DNA of 64,000 nt from Planctomyces sp. (GTDB lineage: Bacteria; Planctomycetota; Planctomycetia; Planctomycetales; Planctomycetaceae): positions 115,842 through 179,841 of the forward strand of contig JAEUIH010000011.1 in the NCBI GenBank assembly GCA_016795105.1, read 5' to 3'. The notes below the pieces were generated by a model. It was not told the DNA's origin and did no database searches. It saw only the letters and a list, made by a program, of their open reading frames with translations. Of this stretch, positions 45,947-55,949 are shown piece after piece. Position 1 is the first letter of the stretch. Every line of letters starts with the position of its first letter. Position numbers and translations under genes: made by a program.

Positions 45947-48900
45947 TCACTTGTCCGGGTTCCTGAGAAATTCGATGAGGTCGGCAAGTTCCTGAGGAGT
46001 CAGAAGTGTGGCAACACCGTTTGGCATGGGCGAAACCGACGAAGGTATGATCTCCTCGATTGTGTCTCTGGAGATTGAGAACGTCTTTTGTGCATCCAGC
46101 GAGATCACAATTCCATCGCGATCTTCACTGATCACAATTCCGCTGACAATACGTCCATCATTGAGAGAAACGGAGACGGGTTCGTATCCACGAACAATGC
46201 TGGCACTTGGATAAACAATCGCTTCAAGAAGGTCTCGCTGGTTTCGAGCACGTCCGATGCTGGTAAGGTCTGGGCCCAGTCTTCCTCCTCCATAACCAAG
46301 TTTATGGCACGTAATGCAGGCCGCTTTCTTACTCATAAACACTTCATGACCGCGGCGTAGGTCTCCGGTCGGCATCTCTTTCAGCATGCGATCCAGATTT
46401 GCGGCCTGTTCGGCGGCGCTTGCGTTGAGTGAAGTCAGCAGCGGTTCACCGGCCTGCTGAACGCTCGCCGGGTACCTGGTAAGAAGGGGCCTGATCAGGT
46501 CAACTCGCAGTCCGCGGAACCCGGATGAATCCTTCAGCGCTGAGACGAGCTGGAGTCCATATTGTTCTGTACCATCGGATTCAAAAGCAGGCAGAAGTCT
46601 GGGAAGTTCCATCGGGCCCGCGGCGCGAGCAATGCCCAGCATCTGGATCCGCTGATCAGCGGAGAGTCTGGCGGTTGCCAGGATTTGAGCTGCGGTGGTC
46701 CGCTGATCGAGAGACGTGTCTCCGGTGATCACACCAGATAACAGTTGAAACATCTCATCAGTCAGCTCGACGCCGCTGCCTGACAGCCCAATCGCCTGAA
46801 TTCTGAGAGTCGGTTCCAGCGAGGTTCGCGCTGCGAGGGACAGAAGGGATGATCGCAGTTTCTCATGCGGCATCTTTGGCTGTGGCCAGCTGCGAACTGC
46901 ATCAAGTGCCGCCTGCAGATTTAATTCGCCGGCAACCGTCAGATAATCGGCAAGTGACTCCAGCCAGATCTCGGGAGTCTGAGGAAGCCCGGATTGTGAC
47001 ATTGCCGCCAGCGCTACAGTGTGCGTCGTTTCCGGCACCGCTTGCGCCAATTGTTTTGCCAGGAGCTGCTGAACAACGGTTGATTCCGCAAGTCGGGCAA
47101 GCAGTTCTGCAGTCTGTGATCTGCTGAGCTCATTTGCATTCGGGACATCATTCAGAAATCGAACGAGCTCCGGGAGCAGCTGTTCGGCCCACTCCGGATG
47201 TTGCCGGATTATCCATGTCGCTGTTGCTCGTACAGAAGGTTCGGAACTACGGAGCCGACTGTAAACCATCGATGGTTCAATCATCAGTCCAGGCCATTGA
47301 TCGGTTGCCACCAGAATGGCTCGTTCGAGGGCCGGAGATTGCTTTGAACCGGCGGCAGTCTGCAGCGATAGCGGGGCAGCAGTCTGCATCATTGCATAGA
47401 TCAGACTGTGTTCAGAGATACGAGCAGCAGAGTCGGAGGGGGCCCCGGTCCAGTCGATTTCTGTCGGCTTCAGCTGATCAATCGCCTTCGAAATTGCTCC
47501 GAATGAATTTGGCTCACCGATTCGCCCGACTGCTTCGGCAGCGGCCCGAGCAACACCAGGATTGGAATCGCTCAACAGCGATTCCAGATCGATGCGGATT
47601 GAAGCGTTGCGAATCAGCCCTGCGACATGGGCTGCCGTTTGCCGAACTTCCGGAGACTGATCACGGATTGCAATCCGGACTGCGTTGATCGACGCTTCCG
47701 ATGTTAAAGAAGCCAGCACCCAGGTCGCCTGCTGCCTGACGCTGACTGACTTGTGGGTGCGAAGAATCGCTGTGATCGCACCAACGGCATCGTCTCCCCT
47801 AAGTCTCAGCAGTTCGATGGCTCTGCGTTGAACAAACAAGCGATTATCAGCGAGAAGATCTGCCAACTGGTCGGCCGTTAGCTCTTCCCAATGGATGTTC
47901 CGACCGAATGGATCGGCAGGAGCCTGATGACCTCGGCGACGAATTCTATAAATGGCCCCCATGACATCGGGCTTTGCCAGCTGACTGGTTGGACAACAGA
48001 CCTTGTACCAGCCACCGGTGTCCACAACCAGCAGACTGCCATCCGCATCTTCGTACACATCCGTTGGGTGAAAGTCCGGGTGGTCGCAGGCCACGAAGTC
48101 CTGATCTTCCGTGGTAAAGGTCGGACCATCTGCGATCAGTTTGTGACGCACGACTTTATGCAGATTGAAGTAGCAGGCCAGCAGATGATCACCCGGTTCT
48201 CCTCCAAACAGAACCTCACTCTCTGCAATCAGCCCACACGGTGCAGCGGCTCCCTGATGACTGAGTACCGGCATGACATCGCCAGTCATAGGATGTGCAT
48301 AAATCGAATCATGCTTCTTGCCGTAGACGCCTCCGTAGATTGCATGAATCAGTCCATCACGACGCCCGGCTTCGGGATGCTGGAAGAACGTACAACTCAG
48401 GAATCGTTCGCCTGTAGAGAGAAATGCGACATTGACAGGGTTGTCCATTCCTCCGGTCAGAACCGGCTCGATCTCCGAACCATCCGGACGTGCTCGAAAG
48501 ATGTGCGATGCCTGCGTAACAAATGGCTGAGCTGTCAGAATCGTCGGATGTTCCTGCTGAGCAAAAGCGCCTTTGCACCAGTAGATCATTCCGTCAGGGC
48601 CGGGATACGGGCCGTGGAGATCGTTGCCGCAGCCGGTGAGCGTCTTTCCGTCGAACCAGACTTCTCTGCGGTCAGCGACTCCGTCGTCATTGTCGTCGGT
48701 CAGCTTCCAGATTTCCGGCGGAGCTGCCACGTACAGTGATCCGTCTCGCCACATGCAGCCTTCAGGAAACATCATCCGATCTGCGAAAAGCGTGCTGCGA
48801 TCAAATCGACCGTCTCCATCCGTGTCTTCCAGCCGGCGAATCCGATGCGGCTTCTCGGCAAGTTGCTGTTCAGCCCGCTCCGTCATTCCCCCGGAGTCTG

Positions 48901-49117
48901 TTACATAGAGTCGCCCTTGTTCGTCACGTGCAACGGCGATCGGACGTTCGACGAGCGATGTCGTCGTGACCTGCTCGACTTCGTAACCATCCGGGACTCG
49001 AAGAGTCCGATCTCCAAAAACAAACTCTTCGGCCATTGCATGCTGCAGTTGCAGTCCGTGCAGCGAAAGCGTGGCGAATACGGTCAATCGCAGGGATTTC
49101 ATGAATCGGCGAAGCAT
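45947..49117 (-). CDS. PVC-type CxxCH haem protein with HEAT repeats
   Basis: A 1056-residue secreted protein with a signal peptide (LRLTVFATLSLHGLQLQHAM). Residues about 40-370 are a six-bladed beta-propeller of the membrane-bound dehydrogenase type (VARDEQGRLYVTDSGG, RRLEDTDGDGRFDRSTLFAD, WKLTDDNDDGVADRREVWFD). Residues about 420-900 are HEAT-like repeats. The C-terminal cytochrome c domain carries C-I-T-C-H (about 934-938) with a likely distal Met in SPMPNG. These large multidomain proteins are a hallmark of planctomycetes and are thought to oxidise sugars or alcohols at the cell surface; the substrate is unknown. Confidence 0.93.
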   Translation of the reverse strand: MLRRFMKSLRLTVFATLSLHGLQLQHAMAEEFVFGDRTLRVPDGYEVEQVTTTSLVERPIAVARDEQGRLYVTDSGGMTERAEQQLAEKPHRIRRLEDTDGDGRFDRSTLFADRMMFPEGCMWRDGSLYVAAPPEIWKLTDDNDDGVADRREVWFDGKTLTGCGNDLHGPYPGPDGMIYWCKGAFAQQEHPTILTAQPFVTQASHIFRARPDGSEIEPVLTGGMDNPVNVAFLSTGERFLSCTFFQHPEAGRRDGLIHAIYGGVYGKKHDSIYAHPMTGDVMPVLSHQGAAAPCGLIAESEVLFGGEPGDHLLACYFNLHKVVRHKLIADGPTFTTEDQDFVACDHPDFHPTDVYEDADGSLLVVDTGGWYKVCCPTSQLAKPDVMGAIYRIRRRGHQAPADPFGRNIHWEELTADQLADLLADNRLFVQRRAIELLRLRGDDAVGAITAILRTHKSVSVRQQATWVLASLTSEASINAVRIAIRDQSPEVRQTAAHVAGLIRNASIRIDLESLLSDSNPGVARAAAEAVGRIGEPNSFGAISKAIDQLKPTEIDWTGAPSDSAARISEHSLIYAMMQTAAPLSLQTAAGSKQSPALERAILVATDQWPGLMIEPSMVYSRLRSSEPSVRATATWIIRQHPEWAEQLLPELVRFLNDVPNANELSRSQTAELLARLAESTVVQQLLAKQLAQAVPETTHTVALAAMSQSGLPQTPEIWLESLADYLTVAGELNLQAALDAVRSWPQPKMPHEKLRSSLLSLAARTSLEPTLRIQAIGLSGSGVELTDEMFQLLSGVITGDTSLDQRTTAAQILATARLSADQRIQMLGIARAAGPMELPRLLPAFESDGTEQYGLQLVSALKDSSGFRGLRVDLIRPLLTRYPASVQQAGEPLLTSLNASAAEQAANLDRMLKEMPTGDLRRGHEVFMSKKAACITCHKLGYGGGRLGPDLTSIGRARNQRDLLEAIVYPSASIVRGYEPVSVSLNDGRIVSGIVISEDRDGIVISLDAQKTFSISRDTIEEIIPSSVSPMPNGVATLLTPQELADLIEFLRNPDK

Positions 49118-49239
49118 GGAAGCCTCCAGCGGACGGTTCTATCGATCTGTGAACCGTGAACTTTGCCGATTCGTGAATCAGCATTCAACTGTCGGCATGT
49201 CTGAATTCGGCTCGAACTCCGAAGCCGATCTCAAAAATC

Positions 49240-50016
49240 TCAGGCAGCCACTGAACTGTGATCGCCGGGGATTACCGGAGTTCCAGTGTGTGTCGATGGA
49301 CTGAGTTCATGAGGAAACGCGATTCGCTGAGCAATTTCCGCGGCGGCGGTTTCATCACCGGCGATCATTCGCTGGGCGACCTGTTCAAGCCGTTCCATTT
49401 CCTGCTGCAGCAGCTCCGTGTAAAGCCCGAATTCTTCGCGAGGAAGATTCTCCGGAAGATCAATCGGCTTACCGGCAATCAACAGAATCGTCGAGAATGG
49501 TCTGGGGAGGAGCAGGTTGGTCCAGTTGCCCTGAATCGACCAGCAGGATGTTCCCGTCAACGCAGTCGGAACGATCGGCCGCCGCGAACGGGATGCCAAA
49601 AACATAATACCTTCCTTGAGGGTTCGTCGAGGCCCCCGAGGTCCATCCGGGGTCATTGCGAGATGTAAGTCACTGCGTTCGATTAAATGGCCAACTGCCT
49701 CCGCCCCACCACGACTCGCCGAGCCACGCACTGGATAAATCCCGGCATACTCGGCTGCGTCAGCCAGATAACCACCATCTCGATGCTGGCTGATCAAACC
49801 AGCGAGGCTCCAGGTCTTGCGTGCAAAAACGGCCAGTGCAACGGCATCATGCCACATACAGAATGCGAATCGGCGAGTCGATTTCGGCTCGACGTATGGT
49901 GTGGCATCCGGATCAGCACAGCGAAGGTCGGCTTTGACTGTGGAAAATAGTAGTTTCAAGATCCAGGTGGCGACCCGTGCGATGAGAATATTCGCGGTGC
50001 GAGAGCGAATCTTCAT
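49240..50016 (-). CDS. DUF374 lysophospholipid acyltransferase-like protein
   Basis: A 258-residue DUF374 protein: FAFCMWHDAVAL carries the H-x4-D-like acyltransferase motif, GLISQHRDGGYLADAAEYAG follows, then VRGSASRGGAEAVGHLI and MTPDGPRGPRRTLKEGIMFLA. The N-terminus has one hydrophobic segment. The family is related to lipid A and phospholipid acyltransferases and probably adds an acyl chain to a membrane lipid. ATG 50016 is favoured over a longer frame to 50055. It is on the same strand as the haem protein, 122 bases upstream of it. Confidence 0.88.
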   Translation of the reverse strand: MKIRSRTANILIARVATWILKLLFSTVKADLRCADPDATPYVEPKSTRRFAFCMWHDAVALAVFARKTWSLAGLISQHRDGGYLADAAEYAGIYPVRGSASRGGAEAVGHLIERSDLHLAMTPDGPRGPRRTLKEGIMFLASRSRRPIVPTALTGTSCWSIQGNWTNLLLPRPFSTILLIAGKPIDLPENLPREEFGLYTELLQQEMERLEQVAQRMIAGDETAAAEIAQRIAFPHELSPSTHTGTPVIPGDHSSVAA

Positions 50017-50149
50017 ATCCGTTCCACATCCCTGCAGACAAAACAATTCAAACAAATTAAGTACGTACCGCGATCAATTGATCCGTCCCAACAAAGATAC
50101 CAGATGTCAGCCGCCCTCTAAAAGTGCAGTTTTAATTCAGTCAGTAGGA

Positions 50150-50233
50150 TGGGCATTCCTGACCGTCCCGCGCTGCTGATATCGCGGGGACTCTGCAGGT
50201 GCGGAGCAGGGGAGGCTCGGGCAGGAATGCCCA
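50150..50233. repeat. Inverted repeat, family C
   Basis: Arms tgggcattcctg (50150-50161) and caggaatgccca (50222-50233) are perfect complements around 60 bases that contain accgtcccgcg and its partner. A relative (gtagaatggctattcctg then cccgtcccgc) lies at 57543-57570. The whole looks like a dispersed repeat that can fold into a long hairpin. It lies in the 1270-base gene-poor stretch 50017-51286. Confidence 0.7.
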
Positions 50234-50333
50234 AGCTACGGTGTAGCGATTTGCTGCAATAAATGTGGTCTGTTGTTCAATTGAAGACCGCAATCAGGTT
50301 TGTTGAAAATTCAACGGTGCTCTGGGAAACATG

Positions 50334-50363
50334 TTGCCACTCAGCAAAAAACAACTATATAAA
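50334..50363 (+). promoter_or_regulatory. Promoter candidate of the 50.4-50.8 kb transcript
   Basis: TTGCCA at 50334-50339 and TATAAA at 50358-50363 each match the sigma-70 consensus in five of six positions and are 18 bases apart. There is no gene with a start nearby: the first ATG (50374) opens a seven-codon frame. A strong terminator lies 350 bases downstream on the same strand. Confidence 0.5.
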
Positions 50364-50369
50364 GCCGGA

Positions 50370-50760
50370 ACCAATGAAAAAAGCTGGGTGGAAATAATGA
50401 GAGTTCTGGTGAAATCCGGCGCACCTGTGTCTGATCAGGAAATCCCGGCACAGTGAAACGTCGGATTCACTCACCGGGAATTCTCTACAGAACTAATTTC
50501 GGAACGGTTATTGCTGGTGAATCAGAATGAGAATGGTCCCTGTTTGAATCTGAGAAGGTTCAAGCGGTTTCCAGAAAGCTCTCGCTGCAGGCAGTTATTT
50601 TAGTCCTGAAGCGAGATTTCTTCCTGTGTTCCGGGGGTTCCGGAACGTGCTCGCGTATTTTTATGGAGATAGTATTCCGTTCTCCTTTCGTCGATGATTT
50701 GCGAGCATTTTGTTGAAGCGGCTTTTCTGGTGGAAACCGGGAAAGCCGCTTCTTTTTTTT
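50370..50760 (+). ncRNA. Candidate noncoding RNA, unidentified
   Basis: The stretch from the likely transcription start to the end of the terminator is about 390 bases and has no credible coding frame on the plus strand. It contains several local inverted pairs, for example ttccgg with ccggaa at about 50629-50645. The size is in the range of RNase P RNA and tmRNA, but I found neither the RNase P core string near gaaagtccg nor the tmRNA ends, and no SRP RNA apical loop. It could be a structured regulatory RNA or the leader and remnant of a lost gene. Confidence 0.4.
50714..50760 (+). terminator. Strong intrinsic terminator without an upstream gene
   Basis: An 11-12 bp stem (gaagcggctttt at 50714-50725 with gaaagccgcttc at 50741-50752) is followed by eight or more T residues to 50760. 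The nearest plus-strand gene upstream ends far to the left, at 44710, so it must terminate a transcript from this gap. The nearest minus-strand gene points away. Confidence 0.85.
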
Positions 50761-51286
50761 GCTGACGAACAGCCATTTTTCGTGATTTGGCAAAGATTTT
50801 GTTTTTTTCGTGGACGGCCTCTTAAACCGAATTGCGGTTTTGCAGATTTTGAACCTTCAAGGTAAACTGTTGTCGATTTCTGAGGAGATCGTTGAGCCGG
50901 AAGATGACCTGCCACGTGACAACGATTGGCTGAATTCATTGGATTCAGGGGGAACCAAACGTTTGAAGCTGGGCAGGATGAATCGGATGAAGTTCGATGA
51001 TGAGAGAAAACGAGGATTAAAGGAGTTCTTGAACGAAGAAGACGCGATGAATGCTGGGTAGCCTGCATTAAAGAGGGCTGTGAATGGGCCTTCAGGATCA
51101 CATTCATCGTCAAGGTGTCATTGTATGACGGAACTGGGGTCTGGGTTGTTGGTGTTTTGACGACGGTACGTTTTTCCAGAGCTGGGTTTTGAGAAAAACA
51201 GGAATGAACTCCGCTGGGTCTTTCGGAGTTCGACCTGAAATGCCGACGTCGAACAAAAACAACTCCAAACATTGAAGTGCGACACT

Positions 51287-52525
51287 ATGCATATCGACGA
51301 CGGGGAACAAATCTCCGGAGACCAGGGGATTGGTCTTTGGGGCTGTGTGGACGTCTATGACCAGCGGGAACTGTTCGAGGATCTTGACAGTGTCCGGGTG
51401 GTGGAGCTTTCCCGACTGGGGGGGCAAACTGGCTTTTCGGGCATTGAAAGTGTTCGAAAGTCCACAGGAATTTCGCTTCGAAGGCTCATGCGGCCGGGAC
51501 TAGCGGCTGTTGATCTGGGCGATGCTCTATGTCATGCACTGGAGCAAAAAACGGGCAGATCACTTGGAGAATTCAGCAGAGTCTTCCTCTGTCATTCTCA
51601 TACGGATCCCCAGCAGTGCCATCGACTGGCAAATCAGTTGACGGACCGCCTGGCGCTTCCGGAAAACCTGATTCAGGCGTTTAACCATGGTTGTTGCGGA
51701 TTCCTGAAGCTGCTTCAGGATGCTGCGATGCACATAGAAGCTGGCGACGAATCAATTGCCCTGCTTTCCGTAGAAACACCAGAAACATGGCATGACGGGT
51801 CAGATCGACTGTTTTGCGGGCTGGTTTCTGCCGGTGCGACGGCAGTGGTGGTGGAGCGGGGGCGAGGTTTGCCGTTGTCTGTCGTCAGAGCAGATGACTT
51901 CCAGATTCCCAGAGAGCGAAGACCAAACCCGGATCCTCTGTTCCGCAAAGACAACGCGGATGTGTTTACATTTCGAGGTGAGCCGATTCATCGAACCGTG
52001 ATGCGAATGAACGCAGAGCCCGTGTTTCTGAACGGCATCGAACTGATGCTGACAAACCTGCGGGCCGCTATGGCTTCGATGGACTTGAAACCAGGACAAC
52101 GAGTTGTCGTGTTGCCTCATCAGCCCAGCGCCAAACTGCTGAAAGCCCTTGTGGCCGCAGCAAAGAATGAATTTCCAGGCGTTGAATTCCTGAATAATCT
52201 CGATCAATATGGCAACACGATTTCCAGTTCTGTGCCAACGATCCTCTGCCGACTTCCACAAGTTCTTGCCGCCAATGGCCTGCGGCCCCTCCGTGAGGGC
52301 GACCATCTTGTGTTGCTGGCTGCCGGGATCTGTATGGAGGAAATTGCCGATCATATGACAGCCGGACACGCTTGCCTGACCTACACAGCTCAGGATTTGC
52401 GGCATGCACAAGGCCTGTCCCTGAACGGTGATCTCACATACGATCAGGTGGAATCATTTGGGGCTCCGGAACTATTTGAATTAATCGTTCCTGCAACCGC
52501 CGAGCGAATGCAGCAGGTCACTTGA
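51287..52525 (+). CDS. FabH-like 3-oxoacyl-ACP synthase III homologue
   Basis: A 412-residue thiolase-fold protein. The active-site cysteine is in FNHGCCGFLKLLQDA, the His in VVLPHQPSAKLLKAL, and the Asn in DQYGNTISSSVPTIL, so the Cys-His-Asn triad of KAS III is present. The final LREGDHLVLLAAGICMEE matches the closing strand. KAS III enzymes start fatty acid synthesis or build other beta-ketoacyl products from acyl-CoA and malonyl-ACP. The N-terminal part is poorly conserved and no acyl carrier or other fab gene is nearby, so a specialised role is possible. ATG 51287 is used; a TTG at 51272 is also open. Confidence 0.85.
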   Translation: MHIDDGEQISGDQGIGLWGCVDVYDQRELFEDLDSVRVVELSRLGGQTGFSGIESVRKSTGISLRRLMRPGLAAVDLGDALCHALEQKTGRSLGEFSRVFLCHSHTDPQQCHRLANQLTDRLALPENLIQAFNHGCCGFLKLLQDAAMHIEAGDESIALLSVETPETWHDGSDRLFCGLVSAGATAVVVERGRGLPLSVVRADDFQIPRERRPNPDPLFRKDNADVFTFRGEPIHRTVMRMNAEPVFLNGIELMLTNLRAAMASMDLKPGQRVVVLPHQPSAKLLKALVAAAKNEFPGVEFLNNLDQYGNTISSSVPTILCRLPQVLAANGLRPLREGDHLVLLAAGICMEEIADHMTAGHACLTYTAQDLRHAQGLSLNGDLTYDQVESFGAPELFELIVPATAERMQQVT

Positions 52526-52568
52526 AGGCGCAGCAGGGAACCTGCATGAAGGATTAAAGGAAACAGGG

Positions 52569-54245
52569 ATGGGTCGCGCCTCGTTTGCGGACAGATTGTT
52601 TCTGACGAGGCCGGCAACCGTTCTTCAGATCCTGCTGGCAACGACTCCTTTTCTGGTGATTCCAGTGCTGCATCTGGCGTCTGCACCGGAGACTGCAACA
52701 GGCTTCTTTCATGAAGAAATGCCGTATTACGCCGCGAATGGGCGCGCTGCTTTTGAGCGAGGCAATGGCTGGGCTTATTCGAATCCATACGATCCGGATC
52801 CTGCCGCACCCGCCATCTACTTTCACTGGCTCCTGTGGCTGATCGGCTCTGCGATTACTCGGTGGAACTGTGATCCCGGCCAGTTGAACCTGGTCCTGAC
52901 GTTGTTAAGTGCTCCAGTGTTTTCCGCGATGACATGGAGGCTTGTCAGTTATCGAACAACGGAACACCGCTGGCGTTCCCTCAATTTTCTGCTCGCCATG
53001 ACCGGCGGTGGGCTACTTGTCATCGGCGCGTTTGCAGCACGAATGACTGGATCACAGCCGGCAAGTGCCAGCCTGCTGGAATTTGATCCAGGGCAGGGTT
53101 TGTGGTTTCTCAACTGGGGGCGAAATTCGCTGTTTCCAACGGAAGCCATCTATCACTGCCTGGTGGTGGCCTGCTGGTTGTCGGAATTGCGAGACAAGCC
53201 ATATCGAGCAACCTTGTTTTGTCTGCTGTTGGCAACGACACATCCATGGTCAGGTCTCGAGCTCCTGTTGACAATGAATGCATGGCGAGTCTGGAATCTG
53301 CTAAAACAACCAGGTAGATCCACGATCCGGCTGTTTGCGGTTTCGGCAACGATGCTGGCGTTATTTCTAGCGTATTACAAGTGGTGGTTACCAGGCTTTG
53401 AACACCATGCTCAGCTTCAGAAAGTCTGGGAACTGGACTGGAGCCTGAGTACTCGGTCTGCGATCCTGGCGTATAGCCTGGTGTGCATTCCGGCAGTGAT
53501 ACGCAGCATGCAAAGCCAGACCTTCAGCCGAACGGAGCAGTTTCTCGCAATTGCATTACTGGTGGCTACTGGACTGGTCTTTCACGACCGCTTTATTCGC
53601 CCGGTTCAGCCGCTTCATTTTACTCGCGGATATATCTGGCTGCCTCTGTTTCTCCTGGGGCTACCGGTACTGGAGAAGGCCTGGAACTGGTTGGCAGACA
53701 GGAAAATTCGGCAGATTGGAATCGCGGCTATTATCCTGCTGATGTCGGTGGACAACTTGATATTCAGCTACCTGCACGCGGGATTCCAGTTTCGGCAAGA
53801 GCGAGGATATCACCTGACTGCCGGCGATCGAGCCATCCTGCGTCATCTTCATCAATACCACGCCAAGTCTGTAGTACTGTCAGAATCTGAAACCTTGAAC
53901 TATTTGATGCCGGCATACGCGGGAGTTCGTCCATGGATGGGACACCCTTTCAATACGCCAGGATTTCAGACACGAAAACAGGTACTACGAGGGTTGCTGG
54001 ACCGAGGGGCTCATAGTTTCCCTGTGATTCCGGACGATGTCGACGTATTCCTGACACAAAGGGGAACCGACCGGCGGACGCCATCATTGACCGCAGAGTG
54101 GACAGAAATGGACTCCGGAAACGGCGAATGGCAGGTTTGGGTTCGGATTCGGCAGCTGAAAACCGACCCGGAAACCACAGAAGCGGGAAATGGAAGGCAG
54201 TCAGTGAGCCTGCAAGAACCAGCACAAACCGTTTCTGGCAAATGA
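52569..54245 (+). CDS. Polytopic membrane protein, GT-C-like
   Basis: A 558-residue protein with about ten or eleven hydrophobic segments and a large first outside loop (FFHEEMPYYAANGRAAFERG, then WAYSNPYDPDPAAPAIYFHW). Acidic residues at the start of that loop, followed by many membrane helices and a soluble C-terminal domain, is the layout of GT-C type glycosyltransferases that use lipid-linked sugars, but I cannot assign a family. It follows the FabH-like gene by 43 bases on the same strand, and the two may be cotranscribed. A lipid- or glycan-related envelope role is an inference. Confidence 0.7.
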   Translation: MGRASFADRLFLTRPATVLQILLATTPFLVIPVLHLASAPETATGFFHEEMPYYAANGRAAFERGNGWAYSNPYDPDPAAPAIYFHWLLWLIGSAITRWNCDPGQLNLVLTLLSAPVFSAMTWRLVSYRTTEHRWRSLNFLLAMTGGGLLVIGAFAARMTGSQPASASLLEFDPGQGLWFLNWGRNSLFPTEAIYHCLVVACWLSELRDKPYRATLFCLLLATTHPWSGLELLLTMNAWRVWNLLKQPGRSTIRLFAVSATMLALFLAYYKWWLPGFEHHAQLQKVWELDWSLSTRSAILAYSLVCIPAVIRSMQSQTFSRTEQFLAIALLVATGLVFHDRFIRPVQPLHFTRGYIWLPLFLLGLPVLEKAWNWLADRKIRQIGIAAIILLMSVDNLIFSYLHAGFQFRQERGYHLTAGDRAILRHLHQYHAKSVVLSESETLNYLMPAYAGVRPWMGHPFNTPGFQTRKQVLRGLLDRGAHSFPVIPDDVDVFLTQRGTDRRTPSLTAEWTEMDSGNGEWQVWVRIRQLKTDPETTEAGNGRQSVSLQEPAQTVSGK

Positions 54246-54392
54246 CTTGCAGCAGGATTGACCCGCAGAATTCGCCTAATCTTATCTGTCTGTTGGCAAT
54301 GCCGGGGTTGATTCCAATGAACAGCTTGTCAGAGGCTCGGAACGTCGATATCATCCGCGGTTCGATTTTTCCCGGCCAGGATTGAAGTTGCT

Positions 54393-55877
54393 GTGTTCGA
54401 AAACATCCAAAAGAGTTTAGGAAAAGCATTTTCGGCTTTCCGGGGAACCGGAAAGATTACGGAAAGCAACATCCGAGACGGTATGCGACAGGTGCGTCAG
54501 GCATTGCTTGAAGCCGACGTGGCGTACGATGTCGTCCAGGATTTCGTGCGCAGAGTGACAGAGCAGGCTGTGGGTGAGCAGGTGCTGAAATCCCTGCGGC
54601 CTGACGAGCAGATTGTGGGGATTGTCCACCAGGAACTGGTCCAGTTGATGGGACCTGTGGACCACAGCCTTGCGGTCCGGCGTGAAGGCACCAGCGTCAT
54701 TATGATGTGTGGACTGCAGGGGTCGGGCAAGACGACCACCTGCGGCAAATTGGCTCGACGGCTCAAAGAAGAGGGTCACACCCCGATGCTGGTTGCAGCC
54801 GACCTTCAGAGGCCGGCCGCTATTGAGCAGCTGAAAGTGATTGGCCAGCAGATCGGGTGCGAAGTCTACTCGGAAGACCCCGCCCGCAGTAACCCGGTGC
54901 AGGTGTGCCGAAACGGGGTGAAAGAAGCGAAGCGGCTGGGTATCAAGGTTGTGATCCTGGATACCGCCGGTCGACTGCATGTTGATGATGCTCTCATGAC
55001 AGAGCTCCAGCAGATCGACAGTAGTGTTGGCCCGGATCAGGCATTGCTGGTGTGCGATGCGATGACGGGACAAGATGCCGTCAACAGTGCTAAAGCGTTC
55101 AACGACGCGTTGGAACTGGACGGAGTCATCCTCACAAAGCTGGACGGCGATACTCGCGGTGGCGCCGCATTAAGCGTCAAAGCGGTTACGGGAGTCCCGA
55201 TTAAGTTCATCGGGGTTGGCGAGCAGCTGGACAGGCTGGAAGAGTTCCATCCGGACCGGATGGCGGGTCGAATTCTGGGCATGGGCGACATTGTGTCGCT
55301 GTTTGAAAAGGCTCAGAAGGAATTCGACGAACAGGAACTGCTTGACCAGCAGACCAAGATGCAGCAGGGGAAGTTCACCCTTGAGGACTTCCGGAAGCAG
55401 ATGCGGCAGATCCGCAAGCTGGGGTCAATGGGCGAGATCATGAAGATGATCCCTGGCATGGGTCGAATTGTCGAAGCGATGGGGAACGTCAACGCAGAAG
55501 ACGAAATGGGACGCGTCGAGGGAATGATTAACTCGATGACCGCCTTCGAACGCGAAAACCCCGACAGAATTGACCGTAGTCGCCGCAATCGTATTGCAAA
55601 AGGAAGCGGTGTTCAGCCCGCGGAAGTAAATAAGCTGCTGAAAGACTTTTCGACAATGGCCAAAATGATGCAGGGCATGTCGAATTTGAGTCTGAAAGAC
55701 CGCTTTGGAGCGGTTCAGCAAATGGCAAATGGCGGATTTCTGAATCCTGGAGCCGATATTCGGGATTTAAAGGTCCGGACACAGCGGAGTGCGGGCGACG
55801 ACAACGATCTCCGCGAAAAGAAGAAGAAACAAAGAAAAGACGCAAAAAAACAGAAGAAGCGAAACCGAAGAAAGTAG
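54393..55877 (+). CDS. ffh: Signal recognition particle protein Ffh
   Basis: The NG domain has [18 protein letters not shown] (P-loop at residues 107-115), [27 protein letters not shown] and [15 protein letters not shown]. The methionine-rich M domain follows after residue 300 ([28 protein letters not shown]). The C-terminus is a lysine/arginine tail. Ffh binds signal sequences with 4.5S RNA and delivers ribosomes to FtsY. GTG 54393 is the start; ATG codons downstream would lose the N-domain. It begins the conserved ffh-rpsP-trmD-rplS run. Confidence 0.97.
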   Translation: MFENIQKSLGKAFSAFRGTGKITESNIRDGMRQVRQALLEADVAYDVVQDFVRRVTEQAVGEQVLKSLRPDEQIVGIVHQELVQLMGPVDHSLAVRREGTSVIMMCGLQGSGKTTTCGKLARRLKEEGHTPMLVAADLQRPAAIEQLKVIGQQIGCEVYSEDPARSNPVQVCRNGVKEAKRLGIKVVILDTAGRLHVDDALMTELQQIDSSVGPDQALLVCDAMTGQDAVNSAKAFNDALELDGVILTKLDGDTRGGAALSVKAVTGVPIKFIGVGEQLDRLEEFHPDRMAGRILGMGDIVSLFEKAQKEFDEQELLDQQTKMQQGKFTLEDFRKQMRQIRKLGSMGEIMKMIPGMGRIVEAMGNVNAEDEMGRVEGMINSMTAFERENPDRIDRSRRNRIAKGSGVQPAEVNKLLKDFSTMAKMMQGMSNLSLKDRFGAVQQMANGGFLNPGADIRDLKVRTQRSAGDDNDLREKKKKQRKDAKKQKKRNRRK

Positions 55878-55949
55878 GATTCCGGCTTTTTCGTTATGCT
55901 GTATCTGAGATTTTGGCTGAGGAAAGGTTTTGGAGGTTCAGGAGTTCAA

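Noticed and set aside
47891..48739. 282-codon plus-strand frame in the haem protein gene
   Set aside because: Antisense of the strongly supported CxxCH protein; composition is unlike a real product.
50370..50760. RNase P RNA, tmRNA or SRP RNA
   Set aside because: The core strings of these RNAs were not found on either strand.
50810..51061. 83-residue frame after the terminator, charged and acidic
   Set aside because: GTG start with no clear ribosome site, no recognised family and no neighbour in the same unit; it may be real but the sequence alone does not support it.
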